DNA from: Streptomyces sp. R28
GTDB lineage: Bacteria; Actinomycetota; Actinomycetes; Streptomycetales; Streptomycetaceae
Direction: 5' to 3'
NCBI RefSeq assembly: GCF_041052385.1
Contig: NZ_CP163439.1
Span: forward strand, 7,119,001-7,183,000
DNA length: 64,000 nt
Shown: positions 53,937-64,000 of the stretch, in pieces
Position numbering within the stretch: the first letter of the stretch is position 1
How the letters are laid out: each line of letters begins with the position of its first letter
The notes under the pieces: generated by a model
Databases searched by the model: none
What the model was told of the DNA's origin: nothing
The model's input: the letters and a program-made list of their open reading frames with translations, nothing else
Program-made: the position numbers and the translations under genes

Positions 53937-55526
53937 ATGGCGGAGCTCACGATCCGGCCGGAGGAGATCCGGGACGCGCTGGAGACGTTCGTCCAGTCGT
54001 ACAAGCCGGACGCGGCCTCGCGCGAGGAGGTCGGTACGGTCACCCTTGCCGGCGACGGCATCGCGAAGGTCGAGGGTCTGCCCTCGGCCATGGCCAACGA
54101 ACTGCTGAAGTTCGAGGACGGCACCCTCGGCCTCGCCCTCAACCTCGAGGAGCGCGAGATCGGTGCCATCGTCCTCGGTGAGTTCAGCGGCATCGAGGAG
54201 GGGCAGCCGGTCTCCCGTACCGGTGAGGTCCTCTCCGTGGCTGTCGGCGAGGGCTACCTCGGCCGCGTCGTCGACCCGCTCGGCAACCCGATCGACGGCC
54301 TCGGCGAGGTCGAGACGTCCGCCCGCCGCGCCCTGGAGCTGCAGGCTCCGGGCGTCATGGCCCGTAAGTCGGTGCACGAGCCGATGGAGACCGGCTACAA
54401 GGCCGTCGACACGATGACCCCGATCGGCCGTGGCCAGCGTCAGCTGATCATCGGTGACCGCCAGACCGGCAAGACCGCCCTGGCCGTCGACACGATCATC
54501 AACCAGCGTGACAACTGGCGCACCGGCGACCCGAACAAGCAGGTCCGCTGCATCTACGTCGCCGTCGGCCAGAAGGGCTCGACGATCGCGTCGGTCCGCC
54601 GCGCGCTGGAGGAGAACGGCGCGCTGGAGTACACGACCATCGTCGCCGCCCCGGCGTCCGACCCGGCCGGCTTCAAGTACCTGGCGCCGTACACCGGTTC
54701 GGCCATCGGCCAGCAGTGGATGTACGAGGGCAAGCACGTCCTGATCATCTTCGACGACCTCTCGAAGCAGGCCGACGCCTACCGTGCCGTGTCCCTGCTG
54801 CTGCGCCGCCCGCCGGGCCGTGAGGCCTACCCGGGTGACGTCTTCTACCTGCACTCCCGTCTGCTGGAGCGCTGCGCGAAGCTCTCCGACGACATGGGCG
54901 CCGGCTCGATGACCGGTCTGCCGATCGTCGAGACCAAGGCCAACGACGTCTCGGCGTTCATCCCGACCAACGTCATCTCCATCACCGACGGCCAGTGCTT
55001 CCTGGAGTCGGACCTGTTCAACGCCGGTCAGCGTCCCGCGCTGAACGTCGGTATCTCCGTCTCCCGAGTCGGTGGTTCCGCGCAGCACAAGGCGATGCGC
55101 CAGGTGTCGGGTCGTCTCCGCGTGGACCTCGCCCAGTTCCGTGAGCTGGAGGCGTTCGCCGCCTTCGGTTCCGACCTGGACGCCGCGTCGAAGGCGCAGC
55201 TGGAGCGCGGTTCGCGCATGGTCGAGCTGCTGAAGCAGGACCAGTACCAGCCGATGGCCACCGAGGACCAGGTCGTCTCCATCTGGGCCGGCACCAACGG
55301 CAAGATGGACGAGGTTCCCGTCGCCGACATCCGCCGCTTCGAGAAGGAGCTGCTGGAGTACCTGCACCGCAAGGAGCAGGGCCTCATGACCTCCATCAAG
55401 GAGGGCGCGAAGATGTCGAACGACACCATCCAGGCGATCGACGACGCCGTTGCCGAGTTCAAGAAGCAGTTCGAGACCTCGGACGGCAAGCTGCTCGGCG
55501 AGGACGCTTCGCCCGCCGCCAAGTGA
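53937..55526 (+). CDS. atpA: F1Fo ATP synthase subunit alpha
   Basis: 529 residues. Non-catalytic nucleotide-binding subunit of F1. The P-loop is GDRQTGKTA (about residue 175); the arginine finger region is ISVSRVGGSAQ (about 375). The frame is open back to 53859, but the ATG at 53937 gives the normal MAELTIRPEEI start after AAGGAG. Confidence 0.99.
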   Translation: MAELTIRPEEIRDALETFVQSYKPDAASREEVGTVTLAGDGIAKVEGLPSAMANELLKFEDGTLGLALNLEEREIGAIVLGEFSGIEEGQPVSRTGEVLSVAVGEGYLGRVVDPLGNPIDGLGEVETSARRALELQAPGVMARKSVHEPMETGYKAVDTMTPIGRGQRQLIIGDRQTGKTALAVDTIINQRDNWRTGDPNKQVRCIYVAVGQKGSTIASVRRALEENGALEYTTIVAAPASDPAGFKYLAPYTGSAIGQQWMYEGKHVLIIFDDLSKQADAYRAVSLLLRRPPGREAYPGDVFYLHSRLLERCAKLSDDMGAGSMTGLPIVETKANDVSAFIPTNVISITDGQCFLESDLFNAGQRPALNVGISVSRVGGSAQHKAMRQVSGRLRVDLAQFRELEAFAAFGSDLDAASKAQLERGSRMVELLKQDQYQPMATEDQVVSIWAGTNGKMDEVPVADIRRFEKELLEYLHRKEQGLMTSIKEGAKMSNDTIQAIDDAVAEFKKQFETSDGKLLGEDASPAAK

Positions 55527-55547
55527 CGTAAGGAAGGGACCTGACTC

Positions 55548-56465
55548 ATGGGAGCCCAGCTCCGGGTCTACAAGCGTCGCATCCGATCCGTCACCGCGAC
55601 CAAGAAGATCACGAAGGCGATGGAGATGATCGCCGCCTCGCGCGTCGTCAAGGCGCAGCGCAAGGTGGCGGCCTCCACGCCGTACGCGCAGGAACTGACC
55701 CGCGCGGTCACGGCGGTCGGTACCGGTTCGAACACCAAGCACCCGCTGACCACCCAGGCCGAGACGGTCACCCGGTCCGCGGTGCTGCTCCTGACGAGCG
55801 ACCGTGGTCTCGCCGGTGCCTTCAACTCCAACGCCATCAAGGCGGCGGAGCTGCTGACCGAGCGCCTGGAGCGCGAGGGCAAGCAGGTCGACACGTACAT
55901 CGTCGGCCGGCGTGGTCTGGCGCACTACAACTTCCGTGAGCGCAAGGTCTCGGAGTCGTGGACCGGGTTCACGGACGAGCCCACGTACGCGGACGCCAAG
56001 AAGGTCGCGGCGCCGCTGATCGAGGCCATCGAGACGGACACGGCCGAGGGCGGCGTGGATGAACTCCACATCGTCTTCACCGAGTTCGTGTCGATGATGA
56101 CGCAGACGGCGCTCGACGACCGCCTGCTGCCGCTCAGCCTCGACGAGGTCGCCAAGGAGGCCGCGCCCAAGGGCGAGATCCTCCCGCTGTACGACTTCGA
56201 GCCGTCGGCGGAGGACGTCCTCGACGCCCTTCTGCCGCGCTACGTGGAGAGCCGTATCTACAACGCGCTGCTCCAGTCGGCCGCCTCCAAGCACGCCGCC
56301 ACGCGGCGCGCGATGAAGTCGGCCACCGACAACGCCGGAGAGCTGATCGAGACGCTCTCCCGGCTTGCGAACGCGGCCCGCCAGGCCGAAATCACCCAGG
56401 AAATCAGCGAGATCGTCGGTGGCTCCGCAGCCCTGGCCGACGCGAGCTGGGGGAGTGACAGGTAA
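55548..56465 (+). CDS. atpG: F1Fo ATP synthase subunit gamma
   Basis: 305 residues. The rotating central shaft. The N-terminal RIRSVTATKKITKAMEMIAAS and the C-terminal NAARQAEITQEISEIVGG helices form the coiled coil inside the alpha/beta ring, and LLLTSDRGLAGAFN is the family motif. It overlaps atpD by one base (TAATG). Confidence 0.99.
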   Translation: MGAQLRVYKRRIRSVTATKKITKAMEMIAASRVVKAQRKVAASTPYAQELTRAVTAVGTGSNTKHPLTTQAETVTRSAVLLLTSDRGLAGAFNSNAIKAAELLTERLEREGKQVDTYIVGRRGLAHYNFRERKVSESWTGFTDEPTYADAKKVAAPLIEAIETDTAEGGVDELHIVFTEFVSMMTQTALDDRLLPLSLDEVAKEAAPKGEILPLYDFEPSAEDVLDALLPRYVESRIYNALLQSAASKHAATRRAMKSATDNAGELIETLSRLANAARQAEITQEISEIVGGSAALADASWGSDR

Positions 56466-57901
56466 TGACGACGACAGTTGAGACGGCCGCTGCCACGGGC
56501 CGCGTCGCCCGGGTCATCGGCCCGGTCGTCGACGTGGAATTCCCCGTCGACGCGATGCCGGAGATCTACAACGCCCTGCACGTCGAGGTGGCCGACCCGG
56601 CCAACGCCGGCGAGAAGAAGATCCTGACCCTGGAGGTCGCCCAGCACCTGGGTGACGGCCTGGTCCGGACGATCTCCATGCAGCCCACCGACGGTCTGGT
56701 CCGCCAGGCCGCCGTCACCGACACCGGCACGGGCATCACCGTCCCGGTCGGCGACTTCACCAAGGGCAAGGTGTTCAACACCCTCGGTGAGGTGCTGAAC
56801 GTCGACGAGACCTACGACGGTGAGCGCTGGGCGATCCACCGCAAGGCCCCGAACTTCGACGAGCTCGAGTCGAAGACCGAGATGTTCGAGACCGGCGTCA
56901 AGGTCATCGACCTTCTCACCCCGTACGTCAAGGGTGGAAAGATCGGTCTGTTCGGTGGTGCCGGCGTCGGCAAGACGGTGCTCATCCAGGAGATGATCTA
57001 CCGCGTCGCCAACAACCACGACGGTGTGTCGGTGTTCGCCGGTGTCGGTGAGCGCACCCGTGAGGGCAACGACCTCATCGAGGAGATGTCGGACTCCGGC
57101 GTCATCGACAAGACCGCGCTGGTCTTCGGTCAGATGGACGAGCCCCCGGGCACCCGTCTGCGCGTGGCCCTCGCGGGTCTGACCATGGCGGAGTACTTCC
57201 GCGATGTGCAGAAGCAGGACGTGCTGTTCTTCATCGACAACATCTTCCGCTTCACGCAGGCCGGTTCCGAGGTCTCGACCCTGCTCGGCCGTATGCCCTC
57301 CGCGGTGGGCTACCAGCCGAACCTGGCCGACGAGATGGGTCTCCTCCAGGAGCGCATCACCTCGACCCGTGGTCACTCGATCACCTCGATGCAGGCGATC
57401 TACGTCCCCGCGGACGACCTGACCGACCCGGCCCCGGCCACCACGTTCGCCCACCTCGACGCGACGACGGTTCTGTCCCGTCCGATCTCCGAGAAGGGCA
57501 TCTACCCGGCCGTGGACCCGCTGGACTCCACGTCCCGGATCCTGGACCCGCGCTACATCGCGCAGGACCACTACAACACCGCCATGCGCGTCAAGGGGAT
57601 CCTGCAGAAGTACAAGGACCTCCAGGACATCATCGCGATCCTCGGTATCGACGAGCTCAGCGAGGAGGACAAGCTGGTCGTCCAGCGTGCCCGCCGCGTC
57701 GAGCGCTTCCTGTCCCAGAACACGCACGTCGCCAAGCAGTTCACCGGTGTGGACGGCTCGGACGTGCCGCTGGACGAGTCGATCTCCGCGTTCAACTCGA
57801 TCTGCGACGGTGAGTTCGACCACTTCCCGGAGCAGGCGTTCTTCATGTGCGGTGGTCTCGAGGACCTGAAGAAGAACGCGAAGGAGCTGGGCGTCTCCTG
57901 A
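56465..57901 (+). CDS. atpD: F1Fo ATP synthase subunit beta
   Basis: 478 residues, catalytic subunit. The P-loop is GGAGVGKTV (about residue 164), the catalytic Glu is in GVGERTREGND, Walker B in VLFFIDNIFRFTQAGSE, and the DELSEEDK motif contacts gamma. Coupled to atpG by overlapping stop and start. Confidence 0.99.
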   Translation: MTTTVETAAATGRVARVIGPVVDVEFPVDAMPEIYNALHVEVADPANAGEKKILTLEVAQHLGDGLVRTISMQPTDGLVRQAAVTDTGTGITVPVGDFTKGKVFNTLGEVLNVDETYDGERWAIHRKAPNFDELESKTEMFETGVKVIDLLTPYVKGGKIGLFGGAGVGKTVLIQEMIYRVANNHDGVSVFAGVGERTREGNDLIEEMSDSGVIDKTALVFGQMDEPPGTRLRVALAGLTMAEYFRDVQKQDVLFFIDNIFRFTQAGSEVSTLLGRMPSAVGYQPNLADEMGLLQERITSTRGHSITSMQAIYVPADDLTDPAPATTFAHLDATTVLSRPISEKGIYPAVDPLDSTSRILDPRYIAQDHYNTAMRVKGILQKYKDLQDIIAILGIDELSEEDKLVVQRARRVERFLSQNTHVAKQFTGVDGSDVPLDESISAFNSICDGEFDHFPEQAFFMCGGLEDLKKNAKELGVS

Positions 57902-57932
57902 CGTACCGGTGCTCTTGAGCCTTGTGCTCATG

Positions 57933-57964
57933 CAGAGGGGGCGGGGCACGTCCCGCCCCCTCTG
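57933..57964 (+). terminator. Perfect hairpin between atpD and atpC
   Basis: CAGAGGGGGCGGG (57933-57945) and CCCGCCCCCTCTG (57952-57964) form a 13-pair GC-rich stem with a six-base loop, 31 bases after the atpD stop and 66 before the atpC start. It has the form of a Streptomyces terminator inside the operon and may lower epsilon expression. Confidence 0.75.
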
Positions 57965-58029
57965 TCACGCCTACTAGACTTGTAACCAACACCCGGCAGA
58001 ACCGCCGGGTGGTGACCCGAGGAGCCACC

Positions 58030-58404
58030 TTGGCTGCTGAGCTGCACGTCGCGCTGGTCGCCGCCGACCGTGAGGTCTGGTCAGGCCAGGCCACCCTGGT
58101 CGTCGCGCGCACCACGTCCGGCGACATCGGCGTCATGCCCGGTCACCAGCCGCTGCTCGGTGTGCTGGAGTCGGGCCCGGTGACCATCCGTACGAGTGAA
58201 GGTGGAACCGTCATCGCCGCGGTCCACGGCGGTTTCATCTCGTTCGCGGACGACAAGCTGTCGCTGCTGGCCGAGATCGCCGAGCTGTCGGACGAGATCG
58301 ACGTCCAGCGCGCGGAGCGGGAACTCGAGCGCGCGAAGGCGGAGGGCGACGACGTCGCCGAGCGCCGCGCGGAGGTCCGCCTGCGGGCGGCGACGGCGCG
58401 CTGA
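58030..58404 (+). CDS. atpC: F1Fo ATP synthase subunit epsilon
   Basis: 124 residues. It couples the rotor and inhibits ATP hydrolysis. The N-terminal beta-barrel shows VWSGQATLVVARTTSGDIGVMPGHQPLLG and the C-terminal part is two helices rich in Glu/Ala/Arg. It starts with TTG, five bases after GAGGAG. Confidence 0.97.
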   Translation: MAAELHVALVAADREVWSGQATLVVARTTSGDIGVMPGHQPLLGVLESGPVTIRTSEGGTVIAAVHGGFISFADDKLSLLAEIAELSDEIDVQRAERELERAKAEGDDVAERRAEVRLRAATAR

Positions 58405-58560
58405 CCCCTGGGGGTACCGCCCGGGGCCTTTAGGCTCTGGGACAGTGCACGCGATGACGTCACTCAGCCGCGGCTGGGACCGGAGCAATCCGGTGCCGGT
58501 CGCGGCTGAGGCAGATATGGAAGTTTTTTCCGTTCCGTTACCTAGGAGACGAGGAGGTCG

Positions 58561-59013
58561 GTGTCGATGGTCCTCGCTCTGACTGTGTGCGGAATCGTTG
58601 TCGCCCTCGTGGTGCTGGGGTTGTTCGTCTTCGGCCTGCGCCGCAGGCTCATCCAGCGCTCCGGCGGCACTTTCGACTGTTCCCTGCGCTGGGACGTGCC
58701 GGAGAAACCCGACACCAGCGGTAAGGGCTGGAGCTACGGCGTCGCCCGCTACAACGGCGACCGCATCGAGTGGTACCGCGTCTTCTCCTACGCCTATCGC
58801 CCGCGCCGCATCCTGGAGCGCTCCGCGATCGAGGTGGCCGGCCGCCGGGTCCCGGACGGCGAGGAGGAGCTGGCGCTGCTCTCCGACGCGGTGATCCTCA
58901 CCTGTCTGCACCGGGGCACGCGCCTGGAACTCGCCATGAGCGAAGACGCGCTGACCGGTTTCCTCGCGTGGCTTGAGGCAGCCCCGCCCGGTCAGCGCGT
59001 CAATGTCGCGTAG
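58561..59013 (+). CDS. DUF2550 membrane-anchored protein
   Basis: 150 residues. One N-terminal membrane helix (VLALTVCGIVVALVVLGLFVFGLRRR) and a cytoplasmic DUF2550 domain with FDCSLRW, WSYGVARY and YRPRRILERS. The family is confined to actinobacteria, nearly always after the atp operon, and its function is unknown. GAGGAGG lies close before the GTG. It may be transcribed with atp or from a promoter in the 156-base gap. Confidence 0.92.
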   Translation: MSMVLALTVCGIVVALVVLGLFVFGLRRRLIQRSGGTFDCSLRWDVPEKPDTSGKGWSYGVARYNGDRIEWYRVFSYAYRPRRILERSAIEVAGRRVPDGEEELALLSDAVILTCLHRGTRLELAMSEDALTGFLAWLEAAPPGQRVNVA

Positions 59014-59036
59014 GGTCTTCGACCCCCTGGACTTCC

Positions 59037-60860
<1,824 letters not shown>

Positions 60861-60924
60861 GCTGCGCCTCCTTGTCGGGGAGTTGGGGGGCATGCTGAGC
60901 CTCACGCCCACTCATGGTGCGGTG

Positions 60925-60966
60925 AGAATAGAAAGGTCTGGACCAGCGGTCAATAGGTCTGGACCA
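60925..60966 (-). promoter_or_regulatory. Chitinase promoter with two 12-bp direct repeats
   Basis: On the minus strand TTGACC (60953-60948), 17 bases, TATTCT (60930-60925) form a very good vegetative promoter. Two identical repeats TGGTCCAGACCT lie at 60966-60955 and 60945-60934, 21 bases apart, flanking the -35 box. Such direct repeats mediate chitin induction and glucose repression of Streptomyces chitinase genes, and resemble DasR-type sites. Confidence 0.9.
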
Positions 60967-61010
60967 CTTGACTTCCGCCTGGGACCGGCCTCCCTGCTAT
61001 GCCCCTCGGC

Positions 61011-61661
61011 TCAGCCCCGCTGGATCCCCAACTCCTGTGCCAGTACGCCCGCTTGGACCCGGCTACGCAGTTCCAGCTTCCCCAGCAACCGGCTGACGTG
61101 CGTCTTCACCGTCGCCTCGGCCATGTCGAGCCGCGTCGCGATGTCGGCGTTGGACAACCCCTCCCCGAGGCAGGCCAGCACCTCGCGCTCGCGGCGCGTC
61201 AGACTGTCCAGAACCGATGGATCGGCTGTCGTCTCGCGCACGGGCTTGGCGGCGAACTCGGCGATCAGGCGCCGGGTCACGGCCGGGGCGATGAGGCCCT
61301 CGCCGCGCGCCACCGTCCGGACGGCCTCGATCAGATCCCACGCCTCGGTGTTCTTCAGCAGGAACCCCGCGGCCCCGGCCCGCAACGCCCCGAACACGTA
61401 CTCGTCGAGGTCGAAGGTGGTGAGCACGAGGACGTCGGCCAGCTGCTCGGCGACGACCTGCCGGGTCGCCGAGACCCCGTCCAGGCGGGGCATCTGAACG
61501 TCCATCAGCACCAGGTCGGGCCGCAGTTCGCGGGCCATGGCCACCGCCTGCTCGCCGTCCGCCGCCTCACCGACCACCTCGATGTCGGGCGCGCTGCGCA
61601 GGATGAGGACGAGGCCGGCGCGGACGGCGGACTGGTCCTCGGCGACCAGGACGCGGATCAT
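61011..61661 (-). CDS. LuxR/NarL-type response regulator
   Basis: 216 residues. The receiver (1-120) has VAEDQSAVRAG, VLMDVQMPRLDG with the phosphoacceptor Asp and a Lys in FLLKNTEAW; the C-terminal LuxR helix-turn-helix (about 148-210) has LTRREREVLACLGEGLSNAD and ATVKTHVSRLLGKL. It pairs with the kinase whose stop codon overlaps its start (ATGA). The signal and targets are unknown. The neighbouring chitinase is divergent in function but on the same strand, 150 bases downstream; chitinase genes in Streptomyces are often next to two-component systems, so it might be a target. Confidence 0.96.
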   Translation of the reverse strand: MIRVLVAEDQSAVRAGLVLILRSAPDIEVVGEAADGEQAVAMARELRPDLVLMDVQMPRLDGVSATRQVVAEQLADVLVLTTFDLDEYVFGALRAGAAGFLLKNTEAWDLIEAVRTVARGEGLIAPAVTRRLIAEFAAKPVRETTADPSVLDSLTRREREVLACLGEGLSNADIATRLDMAEATVKTHVSRLLGKLELRSRVQAGVLAQELGIQRG

Positions 61662-62911
61662 TCTCTGTCTCCTTCGGTCACGGGAAGGGTGGCGCGTACG
61701 GCCCAGATCTTGCCGTCGGTCGAGTCCGGGTCTTCGTCCGGACCGGCCTCGAAGGTGCCGCCCAGCAGCTCGACCCGCTCCCGCATCCCGACCAGCCCGG
61801 CACCCGAACCGGGCGCGCGGGGCCCGTCGCGGTCGCCGCCGAACGGGCTGGTCACGGCCACGGTGAGGGAGCCGTCCCGGCGGGCCAACGCGACCCCGAC
61901 CCTGCCGGGGGAGGCGTGCTTGAGAGCGTTGGTCAGCGACTCCTGCACGATGCGGTAGGCGGCGAGCTCGACCGGGGCGGGGACGGTGCCGCAGGAGACG
62001 TCGAGGGTGATGTCGAGGCCGTTGGTGCGGGCGCCGTCGACCAGGGCGTCGAGGCCGTCGAGGGTCGGGGCGGCGACCGGCTCGGTGTCGCCGCTGGAGT
62101 CGCGCAGGATGCCGATGAGCCGGCGCATCTCGGCGAGCCCCTGCACGCTGTTCTCACGGATGACGGACAGGGCCTCCTGCGAGGTCCTCGGGTCGTCCAG
62201 GGAGAGCGCGGCCGTGGAGTGGATGGCGATCGCGGAGAGGTGGTTGGCGACCATGTCGTGCAACTCGCGTGCCATGCGGGCGCGTTCCGAGGTGACGGCC
62301 TGGGTGCGGTCCATCTCGGCCAGCAGCGCGGTCTGCTCGGCGCGCAGACGGGCGGCCTCGGCGGCGTCGCGGTGGTTGCGCACGATCCAGCCGGTGGAGG
62401 CGGGCGCGTACGCCACGACACCGACGACCACGCCGATCAGCAGCGCCTCCGGGACGCGCCAGACCGCGAACGGCACCAGCGTTCCGGCCACCGTGAGCAG
62501 TCCGGTGATCCACTGGATACGGCGGGCCGAGGCGAGCGGGCCGTACAGCACGGCCGCGTAGACGAGGTCGGTGAACATCAGGATCGTGGCCAGGTTGCCC
62601 TGGGTGAAGACGTCCACGCAGATCGCGGGCGTGCCGATCAGCAGGGCTGCGCGGGGGGAGGTCCGGCGCAGCAGCTCGCAGCCGGCCATCACGGTGAGCG
62701 GCACCAGGATCGGCCAGGGGCCGTCGAAGAGGGTGATCGGGTCCTTGGCGGGCCGCGTGGCCAGGCCGATGCCCACCAGCAGCAGGCCGCCGAGCAGCCC
62801 GCCGATGGCGATGTACACGTCGAAACGGTGCGGGCGGGGGAGGGCCATGACTCCATCCAACACGGTGGCCGTGGCCGACGCCTGATTCGGGGGGAGGGTC
62901 CTGGACTGCAT
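61658..62911 (-). CDS. Sensor histidine kinase (HisKA_3 type)
   Basis: 417 residues. Five or six membrane segments in residues 30-175, then the dimerisation box MARELHDMVANHLSAIAIHS with the phosphorylated His (about residue 217) and an HATPase domain (about 305-415) with VQESLTNALKHA (N box) and GSGAGLVGMRERVELLGG (G box). Start uncertain: an ATG at 62848 (MALPRPHRF) would drop 21 residues without homology. No extracellular sensor domain is evident, so it may sense membrane state or a ligand in the membrane. Confidence 0.94.
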   Translation of the reverse strand: MQSRTLPPNQASATATVLDGVMALPRPHRFDVYIAIGGLLGGLLLVGIGLATRPAKDPITLFDGPWPILVPLTVMAGCELLRRTSPRAALLIGTPAICVDVFTQGNLATILMFTDLVYAAVLYGPLASARRIQWITGLLTVAGTLVPFAVWRVPEALLIGVVVGVVAYAPASTGWIVRNHRDAAEAARLRAEQTALLAEMDRTQAVTSERARMARELHDMVANHLSAIAIHSTAALSLDDPRTSQEALSVIRENSVQGLAEMRRLIGILRDSSGDTEPVAAPTLDGLDALVDGARTNGLDITLDVSCGTVPAPVELAAYRIVQESLTNALKHASPGRVGVALARRDGSLTVAVTSPFGGDRDGPRAPGSGAGLVGMRERVELLGGTFEAGPDEDPDSTDGKIWAVRATLPVTEGDRE

Positions 62912-63000
62912 CTTTCGATGTACGGCGGTTTCGTCACCGCCGACGACGAAAGCGGCCGTGGCCGCCGGGAGCCTGGAAGGGTGACCGAAAGGAGCAAGTC

Positions 63001-63588
63001 GTGATCGTCGCCCTCATCATCGCCTGCGAAGTCGGCTTCTGGGTGCTGCTGGCCCTGGGCCTAGCCGTCCGCTACCTGCTGAAGTGGCGCCGTACGAGCG
63101 TGGTGTTGCTGCTGTGCGAGCCGGTGCTGGAGCTGGTCCTGTTCGTCGCGACGGCGATCGACCTGAAGAACGGCGCCGAGCCGGGCTGGGAACACGGTCT
63201 GGCCGCGCTCTACATCGGCTATACCGTCGCCTTCGGCCACTACACGATCCGCTGGTTGGACGGCCACGCCGCCCCCCGCCTGGGCGGCGGCCCGCCTCCG
63301 CAGAAGCCGCCCCGCTACGGTCGCGCCCGCGCCCGCCACGAGGCCAGGCTGTGGATGCGGGCGGTGTACGGGGGCGCGGTGGCCCTGGGCCTGCTCCAGC
63401 TGGCCGTCTGGTACGTCGGCGACTCCGGCGACGTCAGCTCCCTGCGCGCCTTCCAGTGGGTGGCGATCCGCACGGTCGGCATCTACGGCCTGATCGCCCT
63501 GGCGTACTGGATCTGGCCGAAGAAGGCCCCCGCCGACGCCGAGGACGAGTCCCGGCTCACGACCGGCAAGGAGCGTGTCCGGTCATGA
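63001..63588 (+). CDS. Hypothetical membrane protein
   Basis: 195 residues from a GTG with AAGGAGCAA upstream. Four or five membrane segments (for example IIACEVGFWVLLALGLAVRYLL, SVVLLLCEPVLELVLFVATAI, GGAVALGLLQLAVWYVG and TVGIYGLIALAYWIW) with a Pro/Arg-rich cytoplasmic loop in the middle. I do not recognise a named family. It overlaps the next small gene by four bases and is divergent from the kinase, so a link to the two-component system is possible. Confidence 0.8.
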   Translation: MIVALIIACEVGFWVLLALGLAVRYLLKWRRTSVVLLLCEPVLELVLFVATAIDLKNGAEPGWEHGLAALYIGYTVAFGHYTIRWLDGHAAPRLGGGPPPQKPPRYGRARARHEARLWMRAVYGGAVALGLLQLAVWYVGDSGDVSSLRAFQWVAIRTVGIYGLIALAYWIWPKKAPADAEDESRLTTGKERVRS

Positions 63589-63773
63589 GCCAGGCGTCGA
63601 AGAACCTGCTGGAAGGTGTCGTCACCTTCCTGATCGGCCTGCCGCTGTGGTTGTTCACCGAGGACGTGGAGGTACCGGTCGTCACCCTGACCAAGGTCGG
63701 CCTGGTGATGATGTGCGTCGGCGGCGCCCTCGTCCTCGTGGGCCTGTCCCAACGGCTGCGCGAGAACCGCTAG
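63585..63773 (+). CDS. Small two-helix membrane protein
   Basis: 62 residues with two hydrophobic segments (LLEGVVTFLIGLPLWLF and VGLVMMCVGGALVLVGL). Translationally coupled to the preceding membrane protein by ATGA. No known family seen. Its stop overlaps by four bases the stop region of the convergent adenosyltransferase gene. Confidence 0.75.
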   Translation: MSQASKNLLEGVVTFLIGLPLWLFTEDVEVPVVTLTKVGLVMMCVGGALVLVGLSQRLRENR

Positions 63774-64000
63774 CGCTCCCCGCCCGGGACCCAGAGGACG
63801 TCGCCCTCGGCTTTGTTCGCCGTCCGCGCCAAGATGAACAGCAGATCCGACAGGCGGTTGAGGTACGTCGCCGTCAGCGGGTTCATCACCTCGCCGTGCA
63901 CCTCCAGCGCGGCCCACGTAGAGCGCTCGGCCCGGCGTACGACCGTGCAGGCCTGGTGCAGCAGGGCCGCGCCCGGCGTACCGCCCGGAAGGATGAAGGA
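63770..64000 (-). CDS. Cob(I)alamin adenosyltransferase, C-terminal part (5' end outside window)
   Basis: The last 76 codons of a PduO-type ATP:corrinoid adenosyltransferase, which makes adenosylcobalamin. Visible motifs: ILPGGTPGAALLHQACTVVRRAER, with the conserved Arg residues, and TYLNRLSDLLFILAR, the C-terminal signature. It ends at a TAG whose complement overlaps the stop of the facing membrane-protein gene. Confidence 0.95.
   Translation of the reverse strand, partial: SFILPGGTPGAALLHQACTVVRRAERSTWAALEVHGEVMNPLTATYLNRLSDLLFILARTANKAEGDVLWVPGGER

Overview
The window is a 64 kb piece of a high-GC actinobacterial chromosome, almost certainly Streptomyces. GC is very high throughout, GTG and TTG starts are common, and the right half has a gene order I recall from Streptomyces chromosomes: nrtL-lysA-hom-thrC-thrB-rho, rpmE-prfA-prmC-Sua5-glyA-wecA-like, then the complete atp operon. 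A tRNA-Arg(CCG) separates this core from the accessory left half. The genus assignment is an inference from layout and composition.

Positions 1-704 hold the 3' end of a bacterial Ku gene. Positions 729-23525 hold one compact minus-strand operon of ten genes for a nonribosomal peptide/polyketide product. In transcription order these are: an MFS exporter, an MbtH-like protein, NRPS A-T-C-T, a luciferase-like flavin monooxygenase, NRPS C-A-T-E, NRPS C-A-T-TE, NRPS C-A-T, an AT-less KS-ACP protein, a type II thioesterase and a FabF-like ketosynthase. Most junctions overlap or nearly touch. The machinery is not colinear: the only releasing thioesterase sits mid-operon, one C-T unit has no A domain, and the KS-ACP protein has no acyltransferase. 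I could not match it to a characterised pathway. It is the best candidate here for an undescribed system.

Positions 23526-30733 are a patchwork: a DUF574-type SAM methyltransferase, a DUF5753 XRE regulator with a DUF397 partner and a frameshifted HATPase (a WhiJ/AbaA-type trio), decayed SDR and XRE genes, a Nudix hydrolase, a stand-alone DGQHR (DndB-like) gene with a perfect palindrome in its upstream region, and the stump of a tyrosine integrase beside the 3' end of tRNA-Arg. It looks like an eroded integration site.

Positions 30806-58404 are core genes: a receiver protein, nrtL, lysA, hom, thrC, thrB (lysine and threonine synthesis), rho with a long leader and repeat-rich insertion, a secreted trypsin-like protease, an LCP cell-wall ligase, translation genes, a phosphatase-like protein without its nucleophilic cysteine, glyA, a WecA/TagO-type transferase, and atpIBEFHAGDC with a candidate Rex operator upstream and several intergenic hairpins. 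Positions 58405-64000 hold a DUF2550 protein, a GH18 chitinase whose promoter carries two 12-bp direct repeats around the -35 box, a LuxR-type two-component system, two small membrane proteins and the 3' end of a cobalamin adenosyltransferase gene.
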